This document shows positions 10,249 through 19,275 of a stretch of 64,000 bases of DNA, one piece after another (the first letter of the stretch is position 1; the number at the start of each line of letters is the position of its first letter). The translations under genes were made by a program, and so were the position numbers. Source of the stretch: Aliidiomarina maris. Its GTDB lineage: Bacteria; Pseudomonadota; Gammaproteobacteria; Enterobacterales; Alteromonadaceae. The notes below the pieces were generated by a model, which worked only from the letters and a program-made list of their open reading frames with translations, searched no databases and was not told the origin of the DNA. The DNA lies in the NCBI RefSeq assembly GCF_003987335.1, contig NZ_PIPK01000001.1:372001-436000 (forward strand), read 5' to 3'.

Positions 10249-10737
10249 TCAATCAGGTGCTTGCACGGCTATTTTGCATGCCGCATAGACGTCAGCGGGA
10301 TAAAAACCGCGTGCCGCTAAATGGCGCTGTCGACGCGCCGCTTCTTTGTCGTCGGCGGGTGGCTCAGTACCGAACCTGCGCTGATAACGTGCCACTGCGA
10401 GTTGTTGCCAATTGATATTGATGCGCTCAAGTATCGCCTCCGTGAGGCCACGGTCAATGCCTTTTTGCTGCATATCCGCATAAATTTTTAACGGCCCATA
10501 GCAGCTTTCTGTACGTTGCCGAATCAAGCTTTCAGCAAAGCGTTCATCGCTCTGCCAGCCTCGTTGCTGCAGGCTTGCTAACACCTCGTCGACTGCATCT
10601 GGGTGAAATCCTTTGGCGCGCATTTTACGCTGCAATTCAGCCGCACTTTGTTCACGCCGCCCCAACAAAAACACAACCGCTTGCTCAATCGCTTGGGTGT
10701 CATGAGGGTCTTTTACTTCACGTTTACGTTGAAACAT
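10249..10737 (-). CDS. recX: RecX family regulatory protein
   Basis: The 162-residue protein belongs to the RecX family, which caps RecA filaments and inhibits RecA. It shows the tandem three-helix repeat pattern: AVVFLLGRREQSAAELQRKMRAKGF, then LASLQQRGWQSDERFAESLIRQRTE, then a more divergent third repeat ending near RRQRHLAARGFYPADV. In most gammaproteobacteria recA stands directly upstream of recX. Here the upstream neighbour is an unrelated divergent gene, and I see no LexA box (CTGT-N8-ACAG) in the 122-base gap. recX therefore appears detached from recA in this genome. Confidence 0.93.
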   Translation of the reverse strand: MFQRKREVKDPHDTQAIEQAVVFLLGRREQSAAELQRKMRAKGFHPDAVDEVLASLQQRGWQSDERFAESLIRQRTESCYGPLKIYADMQQKGIDRGLTEAILERININWQQLAVARYQRRFGTEPPADDKEAARRQRHLAARGFYPADVYAACKIAVQAPD

Positions 10738-10859
10738 AGAAAGCCACTTATTTCCGTGCTAGTTATGTAAATTAGCATAACTTACCCTAATTAGATGGGA
10801 ACCATTTATCGTTAACTCAGTTCGAAGCTTTAATTCTACCCTTAGTTAAGGAACACACT

Positions 10860-11552
10860 ATGCATTCATGGTTGAAAACATCTATTCAGGCCAGCGTATT
10901 CAGTGCGATGGTACTAGCGATGCCAAGCTTAGCCAATACCCAGCCGGACCATGTGGTCGTCAGTGGTCAAGGTGTTACCCAAGTTACCCCGGATACTATT
11001 CAATTTAGTATGTGGGTGGAAGCGACGGGCAATCAGCTATCGCCGCTTAAAACGCGGGTCGACCAAATTACCGCGACCTTGCTACGTGATTTTCAGCAGC
11101 GTGACGTGCCGCGCGAAGATATTCGTTCGTTTCAGGTTTCGGTACAGCCGCAATATAAACGCGAAGGTGATACCACCGTACAAGACGGCTTTCGAGTCAG
11201 TCGCCAAGTTGACGTGACTTTACGTCAAACCGATAACTTCGACCGCTTAATTGACTTTGCCCTCGCCCAAGGCGTCACCCGGGTAGGTGGTATTCAATAT
11301 CGGATTGGTGACCCAACCGAAGCGGCGCAACAAGCGCTACTCAATGCAATTGAAGACGCCCACCGCAAAGCTAAATTGATGGCTGAACATAGTCAGCGCG
11401 AACTCGGTCAGGTGCTGTCAATTCGTGAAAATTCGGGCGGTCACTATGCGCCTATGTACCGCATGGCGGCAGAAGCGATGTCGATGGATGTATCTGAACC
11501 TGGTCAGCAAACAGTGCAGGCGCAGGTTGAGGTGACATTTAGACTCGAATAA
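10860..11552 (+). CDS. periplasmic SIMPL-domain (DUF541) protein
   Basis: This 230-residue protein has an N-terminal signal peptide (hydrophobic stretch to about residue 25, likely cleaved after SLAN). The body has the SIMPL/DUF541 fold: VVVSGQGVTQVTPDTIQFSMWV at the start, DGFRVSRQVDVTLRQTDNFDRLIDFALAQGV in the middle, and QAQVEVTFRLE at the end. Family members (YggE and BP26-like) are envelope proteins linked to oxidative stress. The biochemical role is not settled. GTTAAGGAACAC upstream gives an AGGA site. It appears to be monocistronic. Confidence 0.92.
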   Translation: MHSWLKTSIQASVFSAMVLAMPSLANTQPDHVVVSGQGVTQVTPDTIQFSMWVEATGNQLSPLKTRVDQITATLLRDFQQRDVPREDIRSFQVSVQPQYKREGDTTVQDGFRVSRQVDVTLRQTDNFDRLIDFALAQGVTRVGGIQYRIGDPTEAAQQALLNAIEDAHRKAKLMAEHSQRELGQVLSIRENSGGHYAPMYRMAAEAMSMDVSEPGQQTVQAQVEVTFRLE

Positions 11553-11559
11553 ATCGGGG

Positions 11560-12606
11560 TTAAACCACCGCGTGGCTGGCACAGTGCCAGCCACCGCCGC
11601 CCACAAGAATATCCCGCGCTGGGGCAGGCACCAAGGTTAAATCTGGGCACCTTGCGCGCAACTGCGCCAGCACTTGAGCGTCCTCAGGTACACCGAACTG
11701 AGGGACTACGTATATATCTGCAATACGAATCCCGTTGGTATAGCTCGCCGTTAGCGGCATTCCGGCTTCACGCGACATGACACCTTCACGCCGCACTATG
11801 CTGTCAGCCTCTTCAGCAGACAGATTTAACGCCGGTTGCGCGACAGGCATCACATCCATGCCCGCCTGTTCAAGCATACGTTGATATGAGACGGCTTGGG
11901 CGTAATCAATATGGCCTGACGCAGGCATACTCAAAACACACTGGGTTGGGCTTAAAAACGCCAGCAGATTGTCCGCGTGGCCGCCAGTTTCGTCACTTTG
12001 CAAACCTTGAGGCAGCCGAATAATCGTCTTAGCGCCAAAGTATTCACGCAAGACTGATTCGAATTCAGCAGTCGTTAACTCTGGGTTACGCCGTCTGTCT
12101 AAAACACTACTGGCTACATACACGATTAATCCCTGACCATTGGTGTGCAGGCTACCGCCCTCGAGTACTATCGGCAAGTGCTGGGGGTTGAGTTGAAAGC
12201 GGCGACATAATTCGGTACGAGCTTGAATGTCGTACTGGAAGTCTGTATCTAAGCCTGCCCACCCGTTAAAATCAGTGACGATAGTCGCGCTAGCATCGCC
12301 GGATGTCGGGTCGCCGAGGTAAAAAGGTGCACAGTCGCGGATCCAAATATCGGCATATCCGGACGGCACCATGTCAATACTTGACGGTAGTTGTTGGCGC
12401 AGCGCCGCGAACCGCTCAGTTGGCTCGGGCACTACTTCAAGTTGGAGCTGAATATCACGCGCAGCCATCAGCGGCGCTAAGCTGCTTAATAACGTGAGCG
12501 TCGCGGCTTGCGCTGCTTGTGCTTGATAGGGCCAGATATCATTGCGCGTGGGCCAACGCAGAACTAAAGCTCTGCGTGGCGACCATTCAGGAAGAAGAAC
12601 GTCCAT
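11560..12606 (-). CDS. agmatine deiminase / peptidyl-arginine deiminase family protein
   Basis: A 348-residue guanidine-modifying hydrolase of the AguA/PPAD family. Catalytic motifs are in order: [10 protein letters not shown] (about residues 86-95), [20 protein letters not shown] (catalytic His), and C-terminal [10 protein letters not shown] with the nucleophilic Cys. If it is a true AguA it converts agmatine to N-carbamoylputrescine plus ammonia. No carbamoylputrescine amidohydrolase gene is adjacent, which leaves the substrate open. The first 20 bases overlap the end of rluB on the same strand, so translation is probably coupled. Confidence 0.88.
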   Translation of the reverse strand: MDVLLPEWSPRRALVLRWPTRNDIWPYQAQAAQAATLTLLSSLAPLMAARDIQLQLEVVPEPTERFAALRQQLPSSIDMVPSGYADIWIRDCAPFYLGDPTSGDASATIVTDFNGWAGLDTDFQYDIQARTELCRRFQLNPQHLPIVLEGGSLHTNGQGLIVYVASSVLDRRRNPELTTAEFESVLREYFGAKTIIRLPQGLQSDETGGHADNLLAFLSPTQCVLSMPASGHIDYAQAVSYQRMLEQAGMDVMPVAQPALNLSAEEADSIVRREGVMSREAGMPLTASYTNGIRIADIYVVPQFGVPEDAQVLAQLRARCPDLTLVPAPARDILVGGGGWHCASHAVV

Positions 12607-13654
12607 GATTGCGCGTGCGCTGACCGCCTTTAGGGGCTTGGCGTGGCTGTCTTTTGCTCACTGGCTTAGTCGGTGACTTCGCTCTCGGCTTGGCTGGTGT
12701 TTTGTCGCCCGGCTTCGCGGCTGGCTTGCCGCCTGCTTTAAGGTTGGGTTTGTTGGCTGCACCTGCTTTACTGCTCTGGTTGCGCGCACTAGTTTGATTG
12801 CGCGCACTGCCTGGGCGCGTGTGCTTACTACGCCGAACCGCACGGCGAGCGCGTTTTAACTGGCGCTCGTTGTCCTTTTTATCGACACTATTGACGAAAC
12901 TTTCGGTTTCCTTGTCCATTTCGACTAAACGACGCAGGTAGTTCACACGTTCCAGCTCAAGCTCCATCCAAGCGCCCTGTACCAGGCCTTTTTCCAGCAA
13001 GACGTCACCGTAACGAACCCGAATCAGACGGCTGACTTGCATGCCTTGTGATTCCCACAAGCGACGTACTTCGCGGTTACGACCTTCGGTCAAGGTGACA
13101 TGAAACCACTGGTTCATGCCTTCGCCACCCGTAGCTTGAATTTTCTTAAAACGCGCGGGGCCGTCGTCGAGCTTGACGCCTTTACGTAAGGTGTTTAAAT
13201 GTTGCTGGGTCACCTCACCAAACACACGGACCGCGTACTCACGCTCAATTTCACGGCTAGGGTGCATTAAACGATTGGCTAATTCGCCGTCGGTGGTAAA
13301 AATCAGCAAACCCGAGGTATTGACGTCTAAACGACCCACCGCTATCCAGCGCGCGCCATTTAATTTTGGTAAGCGGTCATACACCGTAGGGCGTCCTTCC
13401 GGGTCCTTACGGGTTACCAACTCGCCTTCAGGCTTATGGTACATCAATACGCGGCATACCAATGCCTGCTCGTCCTTCACCGAGACCCGATGGCCATCAA
13501 TACGCACATCGGCATCAGCGTCGATGCGCTCACCCAATTGCGCCACGTGGCCGTTGACTCGAATCCGCCCGTTCGCGATCATTTGCTCGATCTCGCGGCG
13601 TGAACCATGCCCGGAACGGGCTAAAACTTTTTGTAACTTCTCAGTCATTGTCAA
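12587..13654 (-). CDS. rluB: 23S rRNA pseudouridine(2605) synthase
   Basis: The 355-residue enzyme has an N-terminal S4 RNA-binding domain ([20 protein letters not shown]) and an RsuA-type catalytic domain with [18 protein letters not shown], which holds the catalytic Asp, and [13 protein letters not shown]. Family knowledge assigns RluB to Psi2605 in 23S rRNA. RluE/RluF cannot be strictly excluded, but the scpA-scpB-rluB order is typical of rluB. The last 100 or so residues are a Lys/Arg/Ala/Pro-rich disordered tail, longer than the core needs and probably an rRNA-contacting extension. Its ATG overlaps the scpB stop (ATGA). Confidence 0.95.
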   Translation of the reverse strand: MTMTEKLQKVLARSGHGSRREIEQMIANGRIRVNGHVAQLGERIDADADVRIDGHRVSVKDEQALVCRVLMYHKPEGELVTRKDPEGRPTVYDRLPKLNGARWIAVGRLDVNTSGLLIFTTDGELANRLMHPSREIEREYAVRVFGEVTQQHLNTLRKGVKLDDGPARFKKIQATGGEGMNQWFHVTLTEGRNREVRRLWESQGMQVSRLIRVRYGDVLLEKGLVQGAWMELELERVNYLRRLVEMDKETESFVNSVDKKDNERQLKRARRAVRRSKHTRPGSARNQTSARNQSSKAGAANKPNLKAGGKPAAKPGDKTPAKPRAKSPTKPVSKRQPRQAPKGGQRTRNHGRSSS

Positions 13655-14274
13655 TGCAATATCGCCTTATCTGCGTCACGCTCTCGCGTGTCTCCGTCGT
13701 TATCAGTGTCATCTGGCTGCGCGCTTGGCGCTGCAGGATCACTGCTAAGTTCAGGTCGGGTTACAGCCAATGCGGGTAAATCCGCCACCGACTGTAACGA
13801 AAAATAATCTAAAAATGCTTTGGTGGTTGCATACAGCGCCGGCCGGCCAGGCACTTCTTTATGCCCAACCACTTTCACCCAGTCGCGCTCTTGCAAGGTT
13901 CGAATGATATTGGTGCTCACCGACACCCCGCGCACGGCTTCAATTTCGCCGCGGGTAATCGGTTGGCGCCAAGCAATTAATGCCAAAGTTTCCAGCAATG
14001 CAGCTGAATACTTGGGCGCCCGCTCTTGCCACATATTGGCTAACGCGGGCCCTAGCTCCGCGCGCGTTTGAAACCGATAGCCAGACGCAACCTCGACCAA
14101 TTGTACCCCACGATCGCTATAGTCTGCCATTAATTCATCAATGATCTGACGCACTCGAGGCCGGTTCAGCTTATAACCGGCTAGCGCCCCCTGCAGCAGG
14201 TTATCAACGGTGACAGCTTCTGTCGCTGCAAAAATAGCCGCTTCAACTAATTGCTTGAGTTGTTGCTCATTCAT
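13651..14274 (-). CDS. scpB: segregation and condensation protein B
   Basis: ScpB is a winged-helix protein that pairs with ScpA and SMC/MukB-type condensins for chromosome segregation. I chose the ATG at 14274 ([21 protein letters not shown]), which overlaps the end of scpA by 8 bases, over an upstream in-frame codon at 14328 that lies inside scpA. The 207-residue product contains the usual [20 protein letters not shown] and [25 protein letters not shown] motifs. The C-terminal 40 residues are acidic and disordered. Confidence 0.96.
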   Translation of the reverse strand: MNEQQLKQLVEAAIFAATEAVTVDNLLQGALAGYKLNRPRVRQIIDELMADYSDRGVQLVEVASGYRFQTRAELGPALANMWQERAPKYSAALLETLALIAWRQPITRGEIEAVRGVSVSTNIIRTLQERDWVKVVGHKEVPGRPALYATTKAFLDYFSLQSVADLPALAVTRPELSSDPAAPSAQPDDTDNDGDTRERDADKAILH

Positions 14275-15109
14275 CTGCAATCGCCTCGTGGGTTTCGCCG
14301 TCACTAGTCGCAGCCCCTTCATGCACATAGCCTACATGCACATAGATAGTGCTGAAGTTTTCTGCTTGAATCAGCCGCAGCATGCCTTCTTTATTCAACT
14401 CAAGAATCGCCAGAAAGCTAACCACAGCCCCTGCCCGTCCTTCTTGTTGCACGAATAGCTGGGTAAACTCAAGCTTTGGCGTCTGCTGCAAGCGGTCAAG
14501 AATTTGGCTCATCCGCTCGCGGGTAGATAACACTTCGCGGCTGACCTGATGGTGCTGACTGACGTCAATTTGCTGCATCACCGCACGCAGGGCGACTACC
14601 AGTTCATCTAATCCCACTTCAACCGGCGCAGCCTGAGAGGCCTGCACCTGAGCAAGTGCATTGGCAACAAAGAAATCACGTTCCTGCTGGGGCTGTTGAT
14701 CCAGCTCGTAAGCACCTTGACGAACGATTTCATACTCTTGTAAACGTCTGACTAACTCTGCGCGCGGGTCGTCTTCGTCTGTTTCGTCACTCGGTGGTCG
14801 GGGTAGCAATAACCGACTTTTAATTTCTGCCAGCATCGCAGCCATGACCAGATAATCCGCCGCAAGCTCTAATTTAAGCTCGCGCATCATTTCGACATAC
14901 GCCATGTACTGGCGAATAATCGCTAGGATTGGCAAATCAAGAATATCGAGCTTTTCACGCCGAATTAGATACAACAGTAAGTCCATCGGACCGCTAAATG
15001 CATCAAGCAATAATTCCAACGCATCAGGCGGAATGTACAAGTTCTCCGGCTTCTCAAGCACCGGCTCGCCACGCACAAACCCAAGCGGTAAGGACTGTTG
15101 CTGTTGCAT
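14267..15109 (-). CDS. scpA: segregation and condensation protein A
   Basis: The 280-residue kleisin-like partner of ScpB bridges SMC heads. It shows the characteristic FSGPMDLLLYLIRREKLDI near residues 35-55, YLVMAAMLAEIKSRLLLP, and a C-terminal winged helix (FLAILELNKEGMLRLIQAENFSTIYV). GGAG stands seven bases before the ATG. It is the first of scpA-scpB-rluB-deiminase, all overlapping or abutting. Confidence 0.96.
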   Translation of the reverse strand: MQQQQSLPLGFVRGEPVLEKPENLYIPPDALELLLDAFSGPMDLLLYLIRREKLDILDLPILAIIRQYMAYVEMMRELKLELAADYLVMAAMLAEIKSRLLLPRPPSDETDEDDPRAELVRRLQEYEIVRQGAYELDQQPQQERDFFVANALAQVQASQAAPVEVGLDELVVALRAVMQQIDVSQHHQVSREVLSTRERMSQILDRLQQTPKLEFTQLFVQQEGRAGAVVSFLAILELNKEGMLRLIQAENFSTIYVHVGYVHEGAATSDGETHEAIADE

Positions 15110-15136
15110 TACAGACTCCGTAGACCTGGCATTAAG

Positions 15137-15760
15137 TTATGCCTCAAAGGGGCTGGTATCACCTTGCCCACGTCGTAAAATCACCACATGACCATCGGCT
15201 AAATCGATCACAGTGGTCGGCTCTTCGCCTAAATGCCCACCATCAATAATCACGCCCACCTGATTACCCAGCTTTTGTTCAATTTCATAGGGGTCTGATT
15301 CCGCCACTTCATTGCCGGGTAAAATCAAACTGGTCGACATCATCGGCTCATTTAATTCTGCCAGCAATGCTTGCGCAATGGGATGCTCAGGCACACGCAA
15401 ACCAATGGTTTTACGCTTCGGGTTCAATAGCCGCTTGGGCACCTCTTTGGTGCCTTTCAACACGAAGGTATAAGGTCCGGGGGTATTATTTTTTAACAGC
15501 CGAAAATCCTGGTTTTCCACCCGAGCATAAACTGACAATTCCGATAAGTCGCGTACCATTAGGGTAAAGTTATGGTCTTTACCGATATCTCGAATGCGAC
15601 ATATCTGGGCCAACGAATCTTTATCCCCAATCTGGCAACCAATGGCATAGCCGGACTCCGTGGGATACACCACCACAGCCCCCTGCTTGATTAAACGCAC
15701 AACTTGACTGATCAAGCGTGGCTGCGGATCTTCCGGATGAATATAAATGTATTCACTCAT
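15137..15760 (-). CDS. YciO/Sua5 (TsaC)-family protein
   Basis: A 207-residue YrdC-fold protein. It contains the nucleotide-binding signature KQGAVVVYPTESGYAIGC, plus GPYTFVLKGTKEVPKRLLNPKRKTIGLRVPEH and a C-terminal TVIDLADG. Sua5/TsaC enzymes make threonylcarbamoyl-AMP for tRNA t6A37. The YciO branch has the same fold, but its activity in vivo is doubtful. The length and neighbours (PHP phosphatase upstream, scpA downstream) match the yciO-yciV pairing seen in E. coli, so I favour YciO over TsaC. Confidence 0.9.
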   Translation of the reverse strand: MSEYIYIHPEDPQPRLISQVVRLIKQGAVVVYPTESGYAIGCQIGDKDSLAQICRIRDIGKDHNFTLMVRDLSELSVYARVENQDFRLLKNNTPGPYTFVLKGTKEVPKRLLNPKRKTIGLRVPEHPIAQALLAELNEPMMSTSLILPGNEVAESDPYEIEQKLGNQVGVIIDGGHLGEEPTTVIDLADGHVVILRRGQGDTSPFEA

Positions 15761-15780
15761 AATTAGCTCTAAATGCTCCG

Positions 15781-16647
15781 CTAAATCGACTGTCCATTAA
15801 CCTCGCTCCAGTGTTGCCATACTGGGCGAGCTTGTGGTGGTAATTTTAGGTTATGCCCAAGCTCTCGCCAACGTCCGGGACTATGAAAATCCGATCCCGC
15901 ACTGGCCATCAACTCGAAGTCATTCGCCAATTGTGCCAATTGCGCACGCTGTTGCGGCGCTTGCTGACCGCTACTGACTTCAATGGCGTGGCCGCCAGCC
16001 AGTTGAAAATCGGTGACTAAGCGCTTCAACCATTTACTGCTCATTGCGTACGCTAAAGGGTGTGCAATACCGGCCTCGCCACCAGCCGCTTGAATCGCGT
16101 CAACCGCTTGCTCTATTGTGCACCAAGCCGGTTGCACGTAAGCCGACTGCCCTTTCCCTAAATAGCGCGCAAATGCTTCGTCTAAATTTTTCACATAGCC
16201 ACCCGCTAACAATGCATCGGCAATGTGCTTGCGAGTGACCAGCTTATTTGGGTCTTGTTGCTGTACCCACACACCTTGCAAGTGTTCCGCTTTAACACCC
16301 CGGGCGTCAAGACGCTTTAATATTTGGGCTGCACGCTCGCGCCGCGCAGCAGTTTGTTGCGCAACTAAATTCACTAATTGCGGATGTTCTGGGTCAAAAT
16401 GCCAGCCCAGAATATGAATTTCAAAGCTATGCCAGCGACAACTCAGCTCAATACCTGAGACGATGCTCAAAGGCACGCCACCTTGCAAGCCCTCAGCCGC
16501 CTGTTTTGCTGGCACAATACCCGCCAAGGTATCGTGATCAGTCAGCGCCAGCACGTTGACTTGTAAATTATGCGCCCGCTGCACTAATTCTTCAGGGCTT
16601 AAGCAGCCATCCGATGCGGTGCTATGACAATGTATATCTATTTTCAT
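15781..16647 (-). CDS. PHP-domain phosphoesterase, RNase AM (YciV)-like
   Basis: The 288-residue protein is a PHP-family metallo-phosphoesterase. Metal-binding motifs are IDIHCHSTASDG at the N terminus, ALTDHDT, IELSCRWHSFEIHILG, and C-terminal SAGSDFHSPGRW. YciV (RNase AM / nucleoside 3',5'-bisphosphate phosphatase) trims 5' ends of small rRNAs and degrades pAp in E. coli. I start at the ATG at 16647, directly before the conserved N terminus. A TTG at 16686 would add 13 residues not seen in the family. The gene is divergent from the trp leader. Confidence 0.9.
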   Translation of the reverse strand: MKIDIHCHSTASDGCLSPEELVQRAHNLQVNVLALTDHDTLAGIVPAKQAAEGLQGGVPLSIVSGIELSCRWHSFEIHILGWHFDPEHPQLVNLVAQQTAARRERAAQILKRLDARGVKAEHLQGVWVQQQDPNKLVTRKHIADALLAGGYVKNLDEAFARYLGKGQSAYVQPAWCTIEQAVDAIQAAGGEAGIAHPLAYAMSSKWLKRLVTDFQLAGGHAIEVSSGQQAPQQRAQLAQLANDFELMASAGSDFHSPGRWRELGHNLKLPPQARPVWQHWSEVNGQSI

Positions 16648-16692
16648 GGGGTTATCATACGCTTTTATCCATGGATCTTCACCCAAATCCTA

Positions 16693-16721
16693 TTGACAGC
16701 GTAGCAATGCAACGGTAGTGT
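16693..16721 (+). promoter_or_regulatory. probable trp operon promoter
   Basis: TTGACA at 16693-16698 is followed after 17 bases by TAGTGT (16716-16721), a weak -10. This would place the transcript start about 25 bases before the leader ATG. I looked for a TrpR operator (CTAGT-type palindrome) over it and found no convincing one, so attenuation may be the main control. Confidence 0.55.
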
Positions 16722-16752
16722 TAAGCGAAAGTATACAACCAAGAGATATTTC

Positions 16753-16941
16753 ATGTTCACCAACATGGTCCTGAAAAACCTTTTCGCACATGTTCGCTGT
16801 AAGCTGGTTAATCCAGTCATGGCGCATGTGAGCGTGGGCTCAGGTCTGGACGCCTCTCAGCGTCTACATCAATCTTGGTGGTGGCATCGCGCAAACATGC
16901 GGGTGCTATTGAACGTCTTTATTCATCACCCGGCTCGCTAA
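16753..16941 (+). CDS. trpL: trp operon leader peptide with three consecutive Trp codons
   Basis: A 62-codon frame between the promoter and trpE contains TGG TGG TGG at 16876-16884 (peptide SWWWHR), followed by His and Arg. Consecutive Trp codons placed just before alternative hairpins and a terminator are the hallmark of a trp leader. At 62 codons it is much longer than enterobacterial TrpL (14). The ATG at 16753 fits the predicted transcript start, but its Shine-Dalgarno (AAGAGA) is weak. An internal ATG at 16819 could give a 40-residue peptide. Confidence 0.7.
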   Translation: MFTNMVLKNLFAHVRCKLVNPVMAHVSVGSGLDASQRLHQSWWWHRANMRVLLNVFIHHPAR

Positions 16942-17000
16942 CTCAGCACAGCCGGATAAGACATTTAAGCAAAGCCCGCAACTGTTGCGGGCTTTGTTGT
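16884..17000 (+). promoter_or_regulatory. trp attenuator
   Basis: Alternative pairings are visible. Segment 1, GCATCGC (16884-16890, directly after the Trp codons), can pair with segment 2, GCGGGTGC (16899-16906). Segment 2, as ATGCGGG, can instead pair with CCCGCA of segment 3 (16975-16980). Segments 3 and 4 (16971-16981 with 16985-16995) form the terminator. A ribosome stalled on the Trp codons would cover segment 1, free segment 2 and block the terminator. A further hairpin, CCGGCT/AGCCGG (16930-16955), lies between. Confidence 0.75.
16971..17000 (+). terminator. trp attenuator terminator hairpin
   Basis: AAAGCCCGCAA - CTG - TTGCGGGCTTT is a perfect 11-bp stem followed by the T-rich GTTGT, about 65 bases before trpE. 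Confidence 0.85.
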
Positions 17001-17063
17001 ATCTGGCTCGCATACAACGCTTGTAGGCACGAAGAAACAGACAAGTAAAAAGGAAACCGCGGC

Positions 17064-18644
17064 ATGCAGCCCGATAAAACTATACAACTTGGTGAAATTG
17101 AGCCTATCACCATGAGTCTGACCTATCAGGCAGACCCCCTGTGTGTGCTCAATACGTTACAACGTGATGGCGGCGAACACATGCTGCTCGAATCTGCGGA
17201 GATTGACTCAAAGGCAAACTTGAAGAGCCTATTGATGGTGGATGCCGCGTTACGTCTAACCTGCCGCGGTCAATTCGTCGAAATCGACGCACTCAGCCCA
17301 AGTGGCGAAGCATTACTACCCTACATTCGCTCCCAGTTACCGGCCAGTTTTCAACAACAACAGACACGCCAGCAACTACGTATCGAATGCCCAATCACTG
17401 ACCCTGAGTTGCCAGAGGACGCGCGCTTACGCGCCGATTCTAACTTAACGCCACTGCGCATTGTGCAGCGCATGAAAGCCACCCGCCCGCACCCGTTCGC
17501 GGTATTTTTAGGCGGTATTTTCGGCTACGACTTAATTGCGAGTTTTGAGCAACTGCCTGAAGTACCGACGGGCCACAATAACTGCCCCGATTACGTGTTT
17601 TATCTGGCCGAAACCTTGGTTGTCATGGACCACCAAGCCAAACGCACCGAACTCATCGGGCATCTGATTGGTGGCGATGCGCTCGATGCGCGCGCGGATC
17701 AACTCTTTCGCCGCATGGGTGAGCTAAGTGCGCGACTACAACGCCCTCAACAAGTGAAACCTAACGTGAACGCGGGGACAGTTGAAGTCAGTGCGAGCCC
17801 GAGCCAAGCGGAATTCAAGCAGCATGTACTTACGCTCAAAGAATCAATTTACGCAGGCGATATTTTTCAAGTGGTGCCGTCGCGTCAATTCAGCCTGCCT
17901 TGTGCCAATGCGTTAGCTGCCTATCAGCAGCTTAAATCGGATAACCCGAGTCCGTACATGTTTTACTTGCGTAACGAGGCATTTGAAGTGTTTGGCGCGT
18001 CACCTGAGTCGGCGCTCAAATACTCAAGCGCCAGTAATCAGGTCGAACTCTATCCGATCGCCGGCACCCGTATTCGCGGCAAAGACTCACAAGGGCGTGT
18101 GCGCGCTGACTTAGATTCTCGTATCGAATTAGAACTACGCAGCGACACTAAAGAACTTGCCGAGCATATGATGCTGGTCGATTTGGCGCGTAACGATTTA
18201 GCACGCATCGCCGTGACCGGTAGTCGCCATGTCGCGGACTTGCTAAAAGTTGATCGTTATTCCCACGTCATGCATTTAGTGTCGCGTGTCGTGGCTCAAC
18301 TGCGCCCGGAGCTTGACGCTCTGGATGCATACCGTGCGTGTATGAACATGGGCACCTTAACTGGCGCACCCAAAATCAGCGCGAGCCGACTTATTCGCGA
18401 GGTCGAACAGCAACGTCGTGGCAGCTATGGTGGCGCCGTGGGCTACCTGACCGGGCAAGGCGACATGGACACCTGTATTGTGATTCGTTCAGCACTGGTG
18501 CGTGACGGTATTGCGGTGGTGCAAGCGGGGGCCGGTGTGGTCTACGACTCAGATCCTCAGGCCGAAGTAGAAGAAACTGAGAACAAGGCGCGCGCGGTTA
18601 TTCAAGCCATCATTAAGTCACAGCAGGAGGTGTCACATGGGTAA
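17064..18644 (+). CDS. trpE: anthranilate synthase component I
   Basis: The 526-residue enzyme makes anthranilate from chorismate, using ammonia supplied by TrpG. The Trp feedback-binding motif MLLESAEID is at about residues 37-45. The chorismate-binding core contains YPIAGTRIRG, LVDLARNDLARIA, MGTLTGAPKISASRLIREVE and GAGVVYDSDPQAEVEETENKA. AAGGA lies eight bases before the ATG. It is the first structural gene after the attenuator. Its last 8 bases overlap trpG. Confidence 0.98.
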   Translation: MQPDKTIQLGEIEPITMSLTYQADPLCVLNTLQRDGGEHMLLESAEIDSKANLKSLLMVDAALRLTCRGQFVEIDALSPSGEALLPYIRSQLPASFQQQQTRQQLRIECPITDPELPEDARLRADSNLTPLRIVQRMKATRPHPFAVFLGGIFGYDLIASFEQLPEVPTGHNNCPDYVFYLAETLVVMDHQAKRTELIGHLIGGDALDARADQLFRRMGELSARLQRPQQVKPNVNAGTVEVSASPSQAEFKQHVLTLKESIYAGDIFQVVPSRQFSLPCANALAAYQQLKSDNPSPYMFYLRNEAFEVFGASPESALKYSSASNQVELYPIAGTRIRGKDSQGRVRADLDSRIELELRSDTKELAEHMMLVDLARNDLARIAVTGSRHVADLLKVDRYSHVMHLVSRVVAQLRPELDALDAYRACMNMGTLTGAPKISASRLIREVEQQRRGSYGGAVGYLTGQGDMDTCIVIRSALVRDGIAVVQAGAGVVYDSDPQAEVEETENKARAVIQAIIKSQQEVSHG

Positions 18645-19275
18645 AGGACGCATCTTTATGCTCGATAACCAAGATAGCTTTGCCTATAACCTGGTGGATG
18701 AGCTTGCGCAGTTGGGCTTTGCCCTTGATGTGTATCGTAATCAAGTCAGCGCCAGCACCATTTTTACTCATATGCAACAGGCTGCTGAACACGAACCTGT
18801 GATGCTCTGCCTATCGCCAGGCCCCGGCCACCCCAGCCAAGCAGGCTGCTTAATTGAATTATTGACGCTTTGCAAAGGCAAATTCCCGATTTTAGGCATT
18901 TGCCTTGGCTTTCAGGCGTTGATTCATCAGGCTGGCGGTCAGGTTGGGCGTTGCGCTCAGGTTATGCATGGCAAAACCAGCGCGATGACACTCAAGAACC
19001 ACCCGATTTTCTATCCCGACGCAACGACGCCGGGATTACCTAACCCGCTGCGGATTGCGCGCTACCATTCATTGCAAGGCTTAGACGTGCCAGCTGATAT
19101 TGAGATTATTGGCGACGTCGATGGCATTCCAATGGTCGGTTATGACGCTGCCAACGTATGCTTAGGGTTCCAGTTTCACCCCGAATCGGTGATGACCACC
19201 CACGGCACCCAGCTGTTACAACAAAGTGTAGAATTTTTACTGACTCAAGGAGCACAACTCACATGCAACCACTAG
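18637..19275 (+). CDS. trpG: anthranilate synthase component II (glutamine amidotransferase)
   Basis: The 212-residue class I glutamine amidotransferase feeds ammonia to TrpE. The triad is visible: Cys in ILGICLGFQAL and His/Glu in QFHPESVMT. CLSPGPGHPSQAG forms the oxyanion region. CAGGAGG precedes the ATG. It is a separate gene, not fused to trpD as in E. coli. It could in principle also serve aminodeoxychorismate synthase, but its place in the operon points to TrpG. Confidence 0.97.
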   Translation: MGKGRIFMLDNQDSFAYNLVDELAQLGFALDVYRNQVSASTIFTHMQQAAEHEPVMLCLSPGPGHPSQAGCLIELLTLCKGKFPILGICLGFQALIHQAGGQVGRCAQVMHGKTSAMTLKNHPIFYPDATTPGLPNPLRIARYHSLQGLDVPADIEIIGDVDGIPMVGYDAANVCLGFQFHPESVMTTHGTQLLQQSVEFLLTQGAQLTCNH

